From Glycomyces fuscus (GTDB taxonomy: Bacteria > Actinomycetota > Actinomycetes > Streptosporangiales > Streptosporangiaceae): a stretch of DNA of 64,000 bases. The position numbers and the translations under genes were made by a program. Below the pieces are notes generated by a model. The model saw only the letters and a program-made list of their open reading frames with translations. It had not been told where the DNA came from and made no database searches. Location of the stretch: NCBI GenBank assembly GCA_002529455.1, contig NYMS01000006.1, forward strand, positions 434,001-498,000. Reading direction: 5' to 3'. Of the stretch, positions 14,386 through 22,897 are shown one piece after another. How positions within the stretch are numbered: the first letter of the stretch is position 1; every line of letters begins with the position of its first letter.

Positions 14386-16044
14386 TCAGCGCGCCAGCTT
14401 GCGCAGCGCCCGGCGGGTGAGGCCGGGGGTGAACCAGCGCAGCTTGCGCTCGGCCCGCTTGGCGCGCGCCCGCATCCGGTCCGCGTCGACGAGCGCGCGC
14501 TCGAGCTTGCGCTTGAGCGCCTCGACGTCCTCGGGCCTGCCCTCCTCCTCGCCCCCTTCCGCGGTGACGAGGTCCGTCCCCGGCATCCAGTGGGTGCCGC
14601 AGACCTCCTCCACCCCGCGGTCCAGCTCCTCGGAGGTCGCCTCGGGCCACAGGTGCCTGGCCCTGGCGTAGGCGGAGACCCGCTCCAGGCGCAGGACGCC
14701 GTCGCCCCGCGTGGCGCCGGGCATGGGCGAGCACAGCAGCCCCGCCTTGCTCTTGTTGGCCGCGTCGACCAGGTCGGCGACCGCGCTGGCGCGCAGCGCC
14801 GCCCCCGCGGGCACGCGCAGCTGGAAGGGCACGCGCGCGTCGTGCTCGGGCACGGCCCCGACCAGCCGCACCCGGGCGTCGCCGCGGAAGGTCTCCCGCA
14901 CCAGCCGCAGGTCGAGCCGCTCCTCGTCCAGCGGGGAGCGCCGTCCGTCGTCGAGCTCGTCCCACGGGCCGACCAGCCACAGCCGGATGTCGGGGGTGGT
15001 GCCCGCCAGCAGGGCCGAGGCGGTGGTGTCCACGTCCTCCAGGGTGGCGCCGTCCACGTCCATCACGACGTCGACCAGCGGCACCTCCCACACCCGTTCG
15101 GGGCGCTTGCGGCGCAGGTGGAAGTCGGGAACCCGGTTGGACACGAAGGGGGCGCGGTAGCGGGTGCCCGCGTCGCGGCGGGTCTGCATCTGGGAGCGCC
15201 CCAGGTGCCAGCTGCTGGTGTCCAGGTCGGGCACGAACAGGGCGCCCTGCTGGGAGACCCGGTAGGCGAACTCGGTGTCGCCGCCCAGGACCAGCTCCCC
15301 GTCCAGGCCGCCCGCGGCGTCGAACAGGGTGCGGTGCAGGGAGCCGGTGGCGCCGATGAACACCTTGTAGGCCAGGCGTCCGGCGTTGCGCAGCCGGTCG
15401 TTCTGGTTGATCTGGCGCTCCACCCAGTGCGGGTCGGCGGTCTCGCGGTCGAACAGGTCGGCGGCGCGGCCCTCGCGCACCTCGGTGGCCACGTACTCGG
15501 GGGTCATCGCGTCGGGGTCGAAGTCCACGAACATCTTGTGGCCCAGCGCGACCCCGTAGTCGACCAGGTGGTGCCAGCGCATCTGCGACTCGACGTGGTC
15601 GCGGTAGACCAGCATGTCCGCGTCCAGGCGCAGGACCACCTGCCCGGAGGAGACGGCGACGCCGCTGTTGACGGCGTGCGCCGAGCCCCAGCCGCCGGGG
15701 GCCGAGGTGATCAGCCGGGTGTTCTCCGGGCGCACCGGCGGCAGGGGGAGCGGCTCGGGCGAGCCGTCGTCCACCACGATCACCTCCATGAGGTGCGCGG
15801 GGTAGCTCTGCGCGGACAGGGAGGCCAGGACGAGCGCGAGCTTGTCCGGGTGCCCGTGCGCGGGGATGACCACCGACACCGACAGGGTCGGGGTCCACTC
15901 GCCGATCGCGGGCGGCTGGAGCACCGCGTGGTCGTTGCGCCGCGCGCGGGGCTGGTCGCGGTAGTCGATCTGCGCCCGGGGCAGGACGGGCGCGGACGCG
16001 TGGCCGTCGGAGACCGGTTCCGGAGTCGTGTCAAGCGTGGTCAA
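14386..16044 (-). CDS. Family 2 glycosyltransferase
   Basis: 552-residue cytoplasmic GT-A enzyme. SVSVVIPAHGHPDKL opens the nucleotide-binding fold (~57-71), VIVVDDGSPEPL follows, and LRLDADMLVYR (~143-153) holds the DxD metal motif. GGDTEFAYRV resembles the acceptor-side ED motif. The C-terminal ~250 residues are less conserved and end in a basic coiled segment (EALKRKLERALVDADRMR). TTG at 16044 is taken as start: GGGGGAG lies five bases upstream and the codon overlaps the TGA of the gene before it by two bases, so translation is coupled. It probably adds a sugar to an envelope glycan together with its three upstream neighbours. Confidence 0.85.
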   Translation of the reverse strand: MTTLDTTPEPVSDGHASAPVLPRAQIDYRDQPRARRNDHAVLQPPAIGEWTPTLSVSVVIPAHGHPDKLALVLASLSAQSYPAHLMEVIVVDDGSPEPLPLPPVRPENTRLITSAPGGWGSAHAVNSGVAVSSGQVVLRLDADMLVYRDHVESQMRWHHLVDYGVALGHKMFVDFDPDAMTPEYVATEVREGRAADLFDRETADPHWVERQINQNDRLRNAGRLAYKVFIGATGSLHRTLFDAAGGLDGELVLGGDTEFAYRVSQQGALFVPDLDTSSWHLGRSQMQTRRDAGTRYRAPFVSNRVPDFHLRRKRPERVWEVPLVDVVMDVDGATLEDVDTTASALLAGTTPDIRLWLVGPWDELDDGRRSPLDEERLDLRLVRETFRGDARVRLVGAVPEHDARVPFQLRVPAGAALRASAVADLVDAANKSKAGLLCSPMPGATRGDGVLRLERVSAYARARHLWPEATSEELDRGVEEVCGTHWMPGTDLVTAEGGEEEGRPEDVEALKRKLERALVDADRMRARAKRAERKLRWFTPGLTRRALRKLAR

Positions 16045-18053
16045 CGGATCTCCCCCGTGTACTCGGTGGCGGGCTGGCCCAGGGGCGAGGGCTCGCCCTC
16101 CAGGAGGGCGCTGGGGCGCCAGCCGAGCCACTGTCTGGTGTAGTTGTGCAGGAAGTAGCCCATGTCCTCGGACCAGGTGTGGCCGCCGCCGGTGCGGCGC
16201 AGCACGTAGCCCAGGCCCTGGGTGCGGTAGATGCGGCCGCCGCCCCGGTTGACGGAGAGGAGCAGCTGGGTGTCGATGGCGCGGGGCAGGGGGCGGAAGC
16301 CCCCGCTCTCCTCCATCACCACGCGGTCGGTGAGGATGGTGCCCCCGGCGATGAACCGGGTGGTGGTCTCCGACTCGCGGCTGCGCCACACGGTCAGGTC
16401 CACCTCCTGGAGGTAGACGAAGTCCTGTCCGGTGCCGACGAGTTCGGCGCCGGAGTAGGTGCGGGCCAGCACCATGTCGGACAGGTGGTCGGGGCCGTAC
16501 CAGTCGTCGTCGTCCCACTTGGCGATCAGGTCGCCCGAGGCGCGGTCGACGGAGTCGTTGAGCACCGAGCCGAAGATCTGGCCCGCGTCGGCCTCGTGGA
16601 CGACCAGGCGCAGCCCGAGGGCGGTGAACTCGGCGACGGCCGACGCCACCTCGGGCAGGGTGGCCGGGAAGCCGTGCAGGGTGAGCACCACCTCCAGGTC
16701 CACACCGCGCTGGCGGGCGATCTGGGCGAGCGCGAACCCGACCATCTCGGGACGGCGCGTGCACAGGACGACCGACACGCGGGGCTCGCGGGGCAGGGGG
16801 ATCCCGGCCTCGGCTCCCAGAGCACGCCAGCGGGAGCGCTGGCCGTGGTCGCGCAGGGCGGCGCGGCGCAGACGGATGCTGTGCTCCTCGCGGCGGAGCC
16901 GGTCGGAGAGGTCGTCCTCGGAGGCCGCCGTGAGCAGGCCGGTGAGGGAGGGGCCGAGTCCGGCCGCCCAGGAGGGGACCGGGCCGCTGAGCAGGGGCAC
17001 TCCCCCGGCCGCCAGGGAGGCGACGGCCCGCACCGCGGCGCTCGGCCCGGTGTGCCCGGACCAGTCCACCCGGACGCCGCGCAGGTGGCGCAGGCGCGCC
17101 AGGTCCACGTCGGTGACGGTGCCGTCGGCGGCGACGGCCACCAGGTCCTTGCCGCCCGCGCGGACGACCGCGCGGTCCCCGTGGACGGTGAGGTCGCCCA
17201 GGGGCCCCTTCTCGGACTTGTCGAAGCCGACGGGGTTGACGGTGAGCTCGTCCAGGGGCGCGACCGCGTGCACGGCGTCCGGTACCGCCTCGCGGACCCG
17301 GGCGGGTCCGTCCGGCCCGGTGATCCGGGACCAGGAGTCGGCGGCGGTGGTGGTGCGGTCCAGGACGGGCACGGCCGGGTCGGTCCACTCGGGCCGCTCG
17401 ACGTCCCCGGACACGCGCAGCGCCAGGTCGCCGAAGGGGGTCACCCGGCGCAGCGGGACGGGACCCTCGGCGACCACGCCCTGGGCGCCGGTGTCACCGG
17501 ACCGCCACAGGGCGGCCTCCGGGCCGTTGAGGACGGCCAGCGGGGCGATCGCGGGGCCCCGGCGGCGGCCGCGCGCGCCGTGCACGACGGCGTCGACGGC
17601 CTGGGCGGTGTCCACCCCGTTGGGGAAGAACAGCTCGCACAGCCAGCCGCTCCTGTCCACGCGGCGCACCCGCACCTCCTGGAGGTCGCGCCACTGGCCC
17701 ATGCCCGGGGAGGCCGGGAGCGGGGGCTCCTGGTGGCCCGGGGTGGCGGCCAGGGCGACGAGGACGTGCACGGCCCGGGGCAGGTGCGTGGAGACGGTGA
17801 GGGCGCGGTTGAGGTCGGTGGGCGTGGCGGCCAGGACCGCGACGAGTCCGACCTCCGGCTCGCCGTTGCGCATCTCGGCGCCGGGGACCTCCACGGCCTG
17901 TCCCAGGGGATGGGCGTCCAGGTCCAGGAGGAGGTCGGCGGGGCGTAACGGCAGCCCGGCCAGCGTGGAGCGGGTGTCGGCTCCCGCGTGGCACAGCACG
18001 GCTGCCTCGCTGCCACGGGCGCGCAGTGCGTGCCGCAAGGCGGTGGTGATCAT
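16041..18053 (-). CDS. Large protein with C-terminal family 2 glycosyltransferase domain
   Basis: 670 residues. The first ~400 residues contain no motif I recognise; they read as a soluble, Ala/Val/Pro-rich region with alternating strands, perhaps a degenerate Rossmann or scaffold domain. The C-terminal ~270 residues are a GT2 domain: RVSVVLCTRRPEMVGFAL (~418-435), then LIAKWDDDDWYGPDHL (~508-523) with the metal-binding acidic cluster, and GTILTDRV later. Start ATG 18053. It overlaps the next glycosyltransferase start by four bases, so the two are made together and may act sequentially on one acceptor. Role in a surface polysaccharide is inferred from the block. Confidence 0.8.
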   Translation of the reverse strand: MITTALRHALRARGSEAAVLCHAGADTRSTLAGLPLRPADLLLDLDAHPLGQAVEVPGAEMRNGEPEVGLVAVLAATPTDLNRALTVSTHLPRAVHVLVALAATPGHQEPPLPASPGMGQWRDLQEVRVRRVDRSGWLCELFFPNGVDTAQAVDAVVHGARGRRRGPAIAPLAVLNGPEAALWRSGDTGAQGVVAEGPVPLRRVTPFGDLALRVSGDVERPEWTDPAVPVLDRTTTAADSWSRITGPDGPARVREAVPDAVHAVAPLDELTVNPVGFDKSEKGPLGDLTVHGDRAVVRAGGKDLVAVAADGTVTDVDLARLRHLRGVRVDWSGHTGPSAAVRAVASLAAGGVPLLSGPVPSWAAGLGPSLTGLLTAASEDDLSDRLRREEHSIRLRRAALRDHGQRSRWRALGAEAGIPLPREPRVSVVLCTRRPEMVGFALAQIARQRGVDLEVVLTLHGFPATLPEVASAVAEFTALGLRLVVHEADAGQIFGSVLNDSVDRASGDLIAKWDDDDWYGPDHLSDMVLARTYSGAELVGTGQDFVYLQEVDLTVWRSRESETTTRFIAGGTILTDRVVMEESGGFRPLPRAIDTQLLLSVNRGGGRIYRTQGLGYVLRRTGGGHTWSEDMGYFLHNYTRQWLGWRPSALLEGEPSPLGQPATEYTGEIR

Positions 18054-18133
18054 CGGGTGACCTCGGGTGTGTCGGTCGGACTCGGGCCCGGCGGGTGGTG
18101 CGGTTGGAAAGGTGCGGGGGGTGCGGTGGAGGG

Positions 18134-19180
18134 CTAGAGGCCCTTGCGGCTGAAGACGTGGGCGCCCTTCTCCGCGGTCTCCTCGGTGCGCTGGAGTTCG
18201 GGGTACTCGGCCAGCCAGCGCTCGCCGATGGCGCGCTCGTCCACGCGCGCGGCGTCGTCCAGGACGATGACGGCGTCCTCGGTGCAGCGCGGCAGCAGGA
18301 CGGGCAGGGCCGGGTAGCGGGCGTGGAGGCCGGTGGCCTTGGGCGGGCCGTCGACGAACAGCAGTCCGATGCCCTCCAGGTCGGCGAAGACCGAGGGCTC
18401 GTACCAGCGGTCCGCGGTGGGCAGTTCCCTCCCCTTGACGGTGACCGTCGTGTTCGCGGTCTCGACCAGCGGTGCGTGCCGGACCTCGACGATGTCGTCG
18501 AGCCCGTGCGCGGCCACCAGTTCGCGGCTGAGTTCGGCGTAGCGGGCGTCGTGCTCGACGGCGACGAGCCTGCCGGAGCCCGCACGGCGCAGGGCGTAGC
18601 CGATCCAGACGCTGGAGGCGCCGCTGCCGCACTCCACGACCAGTCCGGGGCGCAGCCGGTCGATCTGGCGGACCAGGATCCGGAGCACGTCGGGGGAGGC
18701 GGCCCAGCCGCGCAGGGGCGGCATGAAGGCGGCGGTGTCCAGGTACTCGCGCAGCTCGGTCCAGGCGACCTGCTGCTCGTAGTCGTCGCGGCCCTGCACC
18801 GAGATCGCGCTCCTGATGTCGCGGCTCACCTTGGGCAGCGCCTGGTCCTGGATGCGGACGACGCGGTCGCGGACGCCGTCCAGGGCGCGGACGGTCTCCA
18901 GGCGTTCGCGGCCCAGCGCCTCGGTGACGCGCCGGCTGTGGGTGTCCATCGAGGTGGCCACGCTCCTGGAGAGGGCGCCCACCTTGCGGTACAGGAGCAG
19001 CGTGCCCAGCCCGAGCACTCCCACGGCACCGGTGAGCAGGCCGAGGAAGGTCAGGGCGAGCACGTCCGTCCAGCCGACCAGGCCCGCGATCCCCAGCGCG
19101 GCGGGTACGCAGAGCACGGCGGCGCCGACCACCGCGCCGGTGACCAGGAGTGGACGGAGACGGCTGCGAAGCGACCGCAT
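18134..19180 (-). CDS. Membrane-anchored class I methyltransferase
   Basis: 348 residues. Two hydrophobic segments near the N terminus (~13-37 and ~43-62) anchor it, followed by a coiled-coil-like linker (~65-125). The C-terminal half is a Rossmann methyltransferase domain: LVVECGSGASSVWIG (~190-204) is the SAM motif I, LVAVEHDARYAEL motif II, LLFVDGPP (~270) motif IV, and VIVLDDAAR follows. The ATG at 19180 has GGAGG nine bases upstream, so the GTG 30 bases earlier is less likely. It sits upstream of two glycosyltransferases on the same strand; it may methylate the same glycan at the membrane. Acceptor unknown. Confidence 0.82.
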   Translation of the reverse strand: MRSLRSRLRPLLVTGAVVGAAVLCVPAALGIAGLVGWTDVLALTFLGLLTGAVGVLGLGTLLLYRKVGALSRSVATSMDTHSRRVTEALGRERLETVRALDGVRDRVVRIQDQALPKVSRDIRSAISVQGRDDYEQQVAWTELREYLDTAAFMPPLRGWAASPDVLRILVRQIDRLRPGLVVECGSGASSVWIGYALRRAGSGRLVAVEHDARYAELSRELVAAHGLDDIVEVRHAPLVETANTTVTVKGRELPTADRWYEPSVFADLEGIGLLFVDGPPKATGLHARYPALPVLLPRCTEDAVIVLDDAARVDERAIGERWLAEYPELQRTEETAEKGAHVFSRKGL

Positions 19181-19476
19181 GGGCGGATACCTCCACGGGA
19201 GTTTCGACACGGCTCCGCCGGGCGCGGGCCGCGGGGGGACGAGAGGGGAAGGACTGGTTTCCCGGCACTGAACTGCTGCTTCGCCCGGTGCTTCGGGAAC
19301 GGTGGCGGCAATCTGCTCAGACGCTTTCGACCTTAGCCCTTCGAGGAAATAACGGGCGCCCCCGAGGGGGAATCGAAACCCGGATCACACGCAATTCGCC
19401 TTCCGTTCACCCGTGCATCATGTATTTCTCATTTCCGCGCATCCGGGGTTTTCCCGAGGCGTCGGTGCGCCCGTCC

Positions 19477-21543
19477 TCACCACCCGGTGGCCTCCCGCAG
19501 GGCCTCCTCCAGGGCGGGTGCGAGGGTCCGGGAGTAGGTGGCCGTCATGTGGGAGTGGTCCCAGTACACCAGCACGTTGCCGATGACGGCGTGACACGCG
19601 CCGTCGGGGCACACGTGGCGGGTGAGGTCGATCGTGGTGACGTTGCCGGGCAGGTCGGCCCGCGACGCGGGGTCGGTCGCCGCGTGGCTGTAGGAGGCCG
19701 GTGAGACGCACTCCTCCAGGGGACGGCTCTCCACGCACTCGGCGCCCGCGCTGTCGCGCCGGGGCAGGTCGCGCACGCCGACCACGTCGATGCCCAGCTC
19801 CTCCAGCTGCCGCCAGCGCTCGACGAACCCGTCGTGGACCCTCTCCCCTCCGGCGGACGCCCGGGTGGAGGAGGTCAGCACGACGTCGGGGCGCTCGCGC
19901 TCCAGGACCTCCATCGCCCCGGCGTTCCACTCCTCGCACTCGGGGAAGGGCTGCCCTCCGTCGCGGGTGGGGGTCTCGGTGCTGAACTGGCAGCCGCTCT
20001 TGGTGAAGGACAGCAGCCGCCACCCGTTGGCCTGGGCGGCCTCGAACACGGCCGGGTACCAGTGCGCGGTGCGGGAGGCCCCGACCAGGGCCAGGGTGTG
20101 CTCGGCGTCGGAGGAGCCGACCTCGCACACCGTCACCTCCGTCGCCGCGATCGACGCGTGGCAGCCCCGGGTGTGGTGGGTGGACACGTCCTCGCGCGCG
20201 TCGGCCGGGTCGGGGCGCACCGGCATGTCGCGCAGCACCTTCCCCAGGGAGGGGTCGGAGACCAGCAGGGCGCCCGGGTAGTAGGCGGGCTGGCGGGCCT
20301 CCTCGGCCCGCATCTCCCGTTCCTCCGTGATCCGGCCCGACCACAGCACGGTGGCGGCCAGCACGGGGACGAGCAGGGCGGCGGTCAGCGCGAGGGCCCG
20401 GGCCGGGGCGAAGCGTCCGCGGGTGAGGCGCTCCGCGCCCGCCTCGACCACCCGCGAGGTCACCCAGGCCAGGGACAGCGACAGGCCGAGCACCAGGGCG
20501 CCGCCGACAGGACTGGCCAGGGTCCGGTCGGTCAGGTGCAGGTAGCAGACCAGGACGGGCCAGTGCCACAGGTAGAGCGGGTAGGCGAGCCCGCCCAGGG
20601 CCGTGAGCGGGCGCCAGGTGAGCAGGCGGTCCGCGCCGAAGCGGCTGCCGGTGGTGCCCGCCACGATGACCAGGACGGCGGCGGCGGTCGGCCACAGCGC
20701 GACGTAGCCGGGGAAGAGCGTGGAGACCTGCACCAGGACCCCGCAGGAGACGAGCGCGGCCAGGCCGGTCCAGCCCAGGACCGCGCGCAGCCGCGCGGAC
20801 AGGTCGATCCGGTGGACGACCAGGGCCAGGACCCCGCCCAGGGCCAGCTCCCACAGCCGGGCGCCGGTGTCGAAGTAGGCCCAGGCCTGGTGGGTGGCGG
20901 TGATCCACACCGAGTAGGCCAGCGAGACCGCGAACACCGTGGCGGCCATGGCCAGGACGGCGCGGCGCAGCGGCAGGCGGGCGCGGGCGGCGACCCAGGC
21001 GGCCATGACGACCAGGAGCGGCCACAGCAGGTAGAACTGCCCCTGGACGGACAGCGACCAGAAGTGCTGGACCGGGCTCGGCGCGGCCTCCCGGGCCAGG
21101 TAGTCCACGGCGGCGGCGGCCAGCGCCCAGTTCTCGTGGTAGAGCGCCGCGGCGCGCACCTGGGCGATGGTGTCGGCCCAGCGCGAGCTGGGCAGCCACA
21201 GGTAGGTGGCGACCAGGGTCGCACCGAGCACGACGGCTGCGGCCGGGGTCAGCCTGCGCGCCAGCCTGGTCCAGAAGGCGACGAGTCCGATGCGGCCGTC
21301 GCGCTCCAGGGCGCGGACCAGGGATCCGGTGATGAGGAAGCCGGTGAGCAGCAGGAACACGTCCACACCGCCGGAGACGCGGCCGAACCAGATGTGGTAG
21401 GCGGCCACCAGGAGGACGGCGACGGCGCGCAGGCCCTCGATCTCGGGGCGGAAACCGCCGCCCCGGCGGACGCGGGGGGCCGCGGGGTCGGACGGTGCTT
21501 GCGGGGCCGCCGGGGCGGCCGCTGGGAACACGGAGGCAGGCAT
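19477..21543 (-). CDS. OafA-type acyltransferase with SGNH domain
   Basis: 688-residue acyltransferase-3 protein. The N-terminal ~380 residues carry about ten membrane spans and open with FRPEIEGLRAVAVLLVAAYH (conserved Arg and active-site His), then GVDVFLLLTGFLITGSL. The extracytoplasmic C-terminal domain is SGNH-like: ALVGASRTAHWYP holds the nucleophile-region Ser, and YWDHSHMTATYS supplies the closing Asp-His pair. Such proteins move acyl groups from the cytosol to surface sugars or peptidoglycan. It lies upstream of the methyltransferase-glycosyltransferase genes, separated by a 296-base gap, and probably decorates the same product. Confidence 0.9.
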   Translation of the reverse strand: MPASVFPAAAPAAPQAPSDPAAPRVRRGGGFRPEIEGLRAVAVLLVAAYHIWFGRVSGGVDVFLLLTGFLITGSLVRALERDGRIGLVAFWTRLARRLTPAAAVVLGATLVATYLWLPSSRWADTIAQVRAAALYHENWALAAAAVDYLAREAAPSPVQHFWSLSVQGQFYLLWPLLVVMAAWVAARARLPLRRAVLAMAATVFAVSLAYSVWITATHQAWAYFDTGARLWELALGGVLALVVHRIDLSARLRAVLGWTGLAALVSCGVLVQVSTLFPGYVALWPTAAAVLVIVAGTTGSRFGADRLLTWRPLTALGGLAYPLYLWHWPVLVCYLHLTDRTLASPVGGALVLGLSLSLAWVTSRVVEAGAERLTRGRFAPARALALTAALLVPVLAATVLWSGRITEEREMRAEEARQPAYYPGALLVSDPSLGKVLRDMPVRPDPADAREDVSTHHTRGCHASIAATEVTVCEVGSSDAEHTLALVGASRTAHWYPAVFEAAQANGWRLLSFTKSGCQFSTETPTRDGGQPFPECEEWNAGAMEVLERERPDVVLTSSTRASAGGERVHDGFVERWRQLEELGIDVVGVRDLPRRDSAGAECVESRPLEECVSPASYSHAATDPASRADLPGNVTTIDLTRHVCPDGACHAVIGNVLVYWDHSHMTATYSRTLAPALEEALREATGW

Positions 21544-22014
21544 GGGTGAAGTGGCGGCCTTGGAGAGGGAGAGGGTTTTCGCCGGGCGGGGAACGCGGTG
21601 TACACGCGCCGCCGGGGCGACGCATTATTCCGCTCCCACCTGCGAATCCGGTGAAGTGTCGGCGAACACCGGCCGACGTTTTCCGCAAGGCCTTCTCCCT
21701 TGCGTCCGCTTTCATGGGGATTTCACAGCGAAAGCGAGGGTTGGGGGCGGGTGTGCTGGGAAGTGCGGGAGGGGAGGCGGTGGGACGACGGCCGCGGGAC
21801 CTTCCCTCCGGGGCCGCTCCCCGGGGCGCGGCGGACGCGGCGCGAGGCCGGGCACGGCGTCCCCGAACGGGGCCCGCGGCCTCGGTTTATTCCCGGACCG
21901 GAGTGTAAAGAGCCTGACATGGGGTGAGCCGCCGCCCGACTGATAGCTTGCTGCCTAGGCGATCCCATCGCTGGTGAACACGACGAACCACGTCATTGGA
22001 AAGGTGCGTCAGAG
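21544..22014. other. Intergenic, divergent promoter region
   Basis: This 471-base gap separates the leftward acyltransferase from sod. The left third is relatively AT-rich and should hold the acyltransferase promoter. The right end carries the sod leader with a good ribosome site (GGAAAGG) and a possible -10 in the TGATAGCT region near 21940. No gene is seen. Confidence 0.5.
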
Positions 22015-22629
22015 ATGTCTGCGCCGTACTCGCTTCCCGAGCTGCCCTACGACTACGCGGCCCTGGAGCCGTGGATCTCCGGTCAGATCATGGAGCTGCA
22101 CCACGACAAGCACCACGCGACCTACGTCGCCGGTGCCAACACGGCTCTGGAGAAGATGGCGGAGGCCCGGGAGACCGGCGACTTCGGCACCATCCCCATG
22201 CTGGAGAAGAACCTGGCCTTCAACCTGGGCGGCCACGTCAACCACTCCGTCTTCTGGAAGAACCTGTCCCCCGAGGGCGGTGACAAGCCCGAGGGCGAGC
22301 TGGGCGCGGCCATCGACGACCAGTTCGGCTCCTTCGACGCCTTCCGCTCGCACTTCACCGCCGTGGCCACCACCATCCAGGGCTCGGGCTGGGCGATCCT
22401 GGCCTGGGACGCCCTGGGCCAGCGCCTGGTCATCGAGCAGCTCTACGACCAGCAGGGCAACACCGCCCTCAGCTCGGTCCCCCTGCTGATGCTGGACATG
22501 TGGGAGCACGCCTTCTACCTCCAGTACAAGAACGTGAAGGCCGAGTACGCCAAGGCCTTCTGGAACGTGGTCAACTGGGCCGACGTCCAGGAGCGCTTCA
22601 CCAACGCCCGCGGGGTCAAGATCGGCTGA
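22015..22629 (+). CDS. sod: Superoxide dismutase (Fe/Mn family)
   Basis: 204-residue cytoplasmic dismutase that converts superoxide to hydrogen peroxide and oxygen. All four metal ligands are present: His in MELHHDKHH (~27), His in [13 protein letters not shown] (~79), and Asp and His in [12 protein letters not shown] (~164-168). [11 protein letters not shown] contributes the second-shell Gln. Full length, no leader peptide. Whether iron or manganese is used cannot be decided from sequence alone; GGHVNH favours a manganese-like or cambialistic site. A perfect palindrome follows as terminator. Confidence 0.97.
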   Translation: MSAPYSLPELPYDYAALEPWISGQIMELHHDKHHATYVAGANTALEKMAEARETGDFGTIPMLEKNLAFNLGGHVNHSVFWKNLSPEGGDKPEGELGAAIDDQFGSFDAFRSHFTAVATTIQGSGWAILAWDALGQRLVIEQLYDQQGNTALSSVPLLMLDMWEHAFYLQYKNVKAEYAKAFWNVVNWADVQERFTNARGVKIG

Positions 22630-22670
22630 CGTCGGGGTCTCCCGTCCGGCGCACCGCCGGACATGGCGGA

Positions 22671-22696
22671 GGGCGGCACCACCGGTGGTGCCGCCC
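22671..22696. terminator. Perfect palindromic terminator after sod
   Basis: 26-base perfect palindrome (arm GGGCGGCACCACC) 42 bases after the sod stop. Confidence 0.7.
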
Positions 22697-22835
22697 TCGC
22701 GCGTGTCGAAGCCTCCGTGACCCGTCTCCTGAACCGGCCTCAGCCCCAGGGGGGTTGTTCGGGCGCCCACGGGGTTCTGGAGGGGCTGGAGGTGAGGCCG
22801 CGAGGAACGAGCCGTCTCACCGGAGGCGCCGAAGG

Positions 22836-22885
22836 TTCCCGTTCTTCGGGCGCCCGAACACGGGCCGAAGCGAAGCGGAGGCCCA
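22836..22885. repeat. Compound palindromic extragenic element
   Basis: CCCGT...ACGGG encloses the 12-base palindrome TCGGGCGCCCGA and is followed by GGGCC-N13-GGCCC whose loop contains GAAGCGAAGCG. It lies between sod and the leftward MocR stop; it may double as the MocR terminator. Confidence 0.45.
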
Positions 22886-22897
22886 AAGAAAACAGGT

